This document shows positions 5,198 through 6,882 of a stretch of 6,882 nucleotides of DNA, in pieces; position 1 is the stretch's first letter; each line of letters opens with the position of its first letter. Made by a program: the position numbers and the translations under genes. The DNA comes from Methanoregula sp. (GTDB taxonomy: Archaea; Halobacteriota; Methanomicrobia; Methanomicrobiales; Methanospirillaceae), in contig PNBP01000081.1 in the NCBI GenBank assembly GCA_003136075.1, positions 10,149-17,030 on the forward strand, in the 5' to 3' direction. Below the pieces are notes generated by a model. It did no database searches and was not told the origin of the DNA. It saw nothing but the letters and a program-made list of their open reading frames with translations.

Positions 5198-5725
5198 TTA
5201 CCGGTCCTTGAATTTCTCAACGACACGAACATTGTCGCCGCGAACCGTAATCGGGATCGGCACGACACTCTCGTAGAGTTCAACGGTAATCTCTTCTTTT
5301 TGCGAATCGACGCGCTTGACCACCGCTTTCTCACCCTTGAAAGGCCCGGCGATCAGTTCGACAATCGTGCCTTCATCAATACCGGCCACGACTGGTTTGG
5401 GGATCAGGAAATGCCCGACTTCGGCAAGGCTCGTTTCACCCTTGACAACGACACGTGCATGAGCAATAATCTCCACGAGCTGCTCGATCCGGTTCATCTT
5501 TTCGGGCGTCTCGACTAAAACATAGCCCTGGAGCTCGTTTGGCACGATGATCGACGACACTTTTATATCCACGGCTTTTGTTTCAATTGCCTTGAGGATA
5601 TTATCCGCTACCGTACGTTCCTGCTTGGATGTGGTCTTGATCGCAAAGATCCGGTTATTGAAGACCTCGAGAGTGCCTGCGGGAATCTGCGGTGCCGCGG
5701 ACCCGGGGTTAGCCTGTTCGGTCAT
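5198..5725 (-). CDS. spt5: Transcription elongation factor Spt5 (archaeal NusG)
   Basis: This 175-residue protein has an NGN domain (about residues 25-108) and a KOW domain (about 117-172, with GTIVELIAGPFKGEKAVV at 119-136). The NGN domain binds the clamp coiled coil of RNA polymerase, in archaea together with Spt4, and keeps the elongation complex closed. The KOW domain can contact the ribosome or other factors. The first 24 or so residues, rich in Ala, Pro and Gly, are an extension compared with the usual archaeal protein of about 150 residues. The ATG at 5725 lies 12 nt after the secE stop codon, without a good Shine-Dalgarno sequence, so translation probably depends on coupling. In many euryarchaea spt5 is followed by ribosomal protein genes beginning with L11, but here the operon stops. 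Identification is secure. Confidence 0.95.
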   Translation of the reverse strand: MTEQANPGSAAPQIPAGTLEVFNNRIFAIKTTSKQERTVADNILKAIETKAVDIKVSSIIVPNELQGYVLVETPEKMNRIEQLVEIIAHARVVVKGETSLAEVGHFLIPKPVVAGIDEGTIVELIAGPFKGEKAVVKRVDSQKEEITVELYESVVPIPITVRGDNVRVVEKFKDR

Positions 5726-5737
5726 AAGAGATCAGGA

Positions 5738-5944
5738 TTAGAAACCCAGCAGTTTCTTGTGTTCGAAAAATACGTAGATGACAAATCCGATCAGGCCGAC
5801 AAGCAGGACGCCGGCAGCCGCAACGGTCGCAATCTTGGAGAACTCCTCACGGGTGGGAGTGCGCGCAAGTTTCAGGACCCGGAAGTATTTGCGGAATAAC
5901 TCTTCGTGCACGTCTACTTTGATATCAGGTTTTGAAATTTCCAT
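5738..5944 (-). CDS. secE: Preprotein translocase subunit SecE (Sec61-gamma type)
   Basis: This 68-residue protein has an amphipathic N-terminal part and one transmembrane helix (about residues 38-61). The segment RVLKLARTPTREEF (22-35) is the conserved Sec61-gamma motif that lies along the cytosolic face of the membrane and clamps SecY. Its length is normal for archaeal SecE, which has a single helix. The ATG at 5944 is preceded by GTGAG (5950-5954) with 5 nt between. This site overlaps the ftsZ stop codon, so translation of secE is probably coupled to ftsZ. Only 6 nt separate the two genes. Confidence 0.93.
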   Translation of the reverse strand: MEISKPDIKVDVHEELFRKYFRVLKLARTPTREEFSKIATVAAAGVLLVGLIGFVIYVFFEHKKLLGF

Positions 5945-5950
5945 AACTGC

Positions 5951-6882
5951 TCACTTGAGAAAATCGATCTCAAACTGTTTCTGTACTTTGGGGGTAAGCT
6001 TCTCATTACGACCATATATTTGTGGCGACCGTACGCCCGTGACTACCAGCAGTGTCCGCATCTTGCCTGACATCTCGGGATCGACCTGCGCTCCCCAGAT
6101 GATGCGCGCATTCGTATCAACCCGGTTATAGACTTCCTGTACCACACCCTCCGCTTCAAGCATGGTCATGTCCGGGCCGCCCACCACATTGACAAGGGCG
6201 GCTGTCGCGCCGGAGATATCCACATCCAGCAGCGGGGACCGGATTGCCTTCTTGACGGAATCGGCTGCCTTGTCCTCGCTGTCACTCTCTCCCATCCCGA
6301 TCATGGCAACACCGCCACGCTCCATGACCGTGCGGACATCGGCAAAGTCGAGATTCACGAGACCCGGCATCGTGATGAGCTCGGTGATCCCCTTTACCGC
6401 ACGCATCAGCACTTCGTCGGCGATCTTGAACGCCGCGTGGAGCGGCAGCTTGGGCACCACTTCGAGCAGCCGGTCATTGGGCACAACAATGACCGTGTCT
6501 GCCACATCGCGCAGGCGCTCTAAGCCGGCCTCTGCGTTCTCCATGCGGATCGCGCCTTCGGACGCAAACGGCAGGGTGGTCACTGCAATGGTCAGGGCCC
6601 CCTCTTCCCGCGCCGCTTTTGCAACCACTGGTGCACAGCCGGTACCGGTACCGCCACCAAGACCCACCGTGATAAAGACCATATCGCAGCCGGAGACAAC
6701 TGCCCGTATCTCCTGCTCGTTTTCCAAAGCGGCTTCCTCACCGATCTGGGGTATGGAGCCGGCTCCAAGACCCCGGGTCCGCTGCCGGCCGATCAGGATA
6801 CGCTGGTCGGCATGGGTGCGGATAAGGTGCTGGGCGTCCGTATTGATGGCGACCAGTTTGGCGCCGTGGATACCCTCTTCCA
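5951..6882 (-). CDS. ftsZ: Cell division protein FtsZ, N-terminus beyond the window edge
   Basis: The last 309 residues of FtsZ are visible; the frame stays open past 6882, and perhaps 50-70 residues including the start are missing. The tubulin signature GGGTGTG (6638-6658) binds GTP phosphates. The T7 loop NLDFADVR (6332-6355) supplies the acidic residues that complete GTP hydrolysis across the filament interface. Both are intact, so it should be an active polymerising GTPase forming the mid-cell ring. The C-terminus ends in EIDFLK after a short basic linker. This resembles the D/E-I-P-x-F-L-R tail peptide by which FtsZ binds membrane anchors. Position directly before secE and spt5 matches the FtsZ1 type of euryarchaea, from what I know of haloarchaea; the two archaeal FtsZ types are not otherwise distinguished here. 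A short frame beginning at TTG 6727 is only an internal codon, not a start. Confidence 0.95.
   Translation of the reverse strand, partial: EEGIHGAKLVAINTDAQHLIRTHADQRILIGRQRTRGLGAGSIPQIGEEAALENEQEIRAVVSGCDMVFITVGLGGGTGTGCAPVVAKAAREEGALTIAVTTLPFASEGAIRMENAEAGLERLRDVADTVIVVPNDRLLEVVPKLPLHAAFKIADEVLMRAVKGITELITMPGLVNLDFADVRTVMERGGVAMIGMGESDSEDKAADSVKKAIRSPLLDVDISGATAALVNVVGGPDMTMLEAEGVVQEVYNRVDTNARIIWGAQVDPEMSGKMRTLLVVTGVRSPQIYGRNEKLTPKVQKQFEIDFLK

Noticed and set aside
5071..5334. Minus-strand frame of 87 codons overlapping the end of spt5
   Set aside because: It overlaps spt5 in another frame and crosses the operon terminator; the peptide resembles nothing known.

Overview
The window looks like the chromosome of a methanogenic euryarchaeon, most likely of the Methanomicrobiales (Methanoregula-like). 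This is inferred from the ftsZ-secE-spt5 gene order, the Spt5 and Sec61-gamma-type SecE proteins, the TATA-box promoters with T-rich terminators, and a small secreted protein of a type I associate with that order. No taxonomic search was possible.

Layout. Positions 1-532 carry no recognisable gene. They hold nested inverted repeats, a canonical G-quadruplex motif and a weak promoter. A small lipoprotein-like gene (533-901, +) then runs convergently into a long transporter gene (945-2984, -) of the KimA/YdaO branch of the APC superfamily. All eight residues I recall as potassium- or proton-related in Bacillus KimA are conserved in it. A 391-bp divergent regulatory region (2985-3375) is rich in palindromes and contains two TATA-like boxes for the rightward genes. 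Next is a tight two-gene operon (3376-4940, +): a tandem-PAS protein with a degenerate kinase-like dimerisation segment, and a 183-residue protein resembling the second half of a KaiC/RecA-like domain without a Walker A loop. After it comes a 3' region with a hairpin, a G-quadruplex motif and a T7 tract. The right end holds the core operon ftsZ-secE-spt5 on the minus strand (5198-6882, ftsZ cut by the window edge), which ends in an exceptionally T-rich terminator.

How the genes fit together. ftsZ, secE and spt5 are housekeeping genes for cell division, protein export and transcription elongation, co-transcribed with gaps of 6 and 12 nt. The potassium-type transporter diverges from the sensor operon across shared regulatory DNA, so joint regulation is possible but not shown. 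The sensor pair is the most interesting part. Both proteins appear to have kept the folds of signalling enzymes while losing catalytic features (phosphoacceptor His, HATPase domain, Walker A). They would then act as a non-enzymatic sensing and scaffolding module, or as partners of kinases and ATPases encoded elsewhere.
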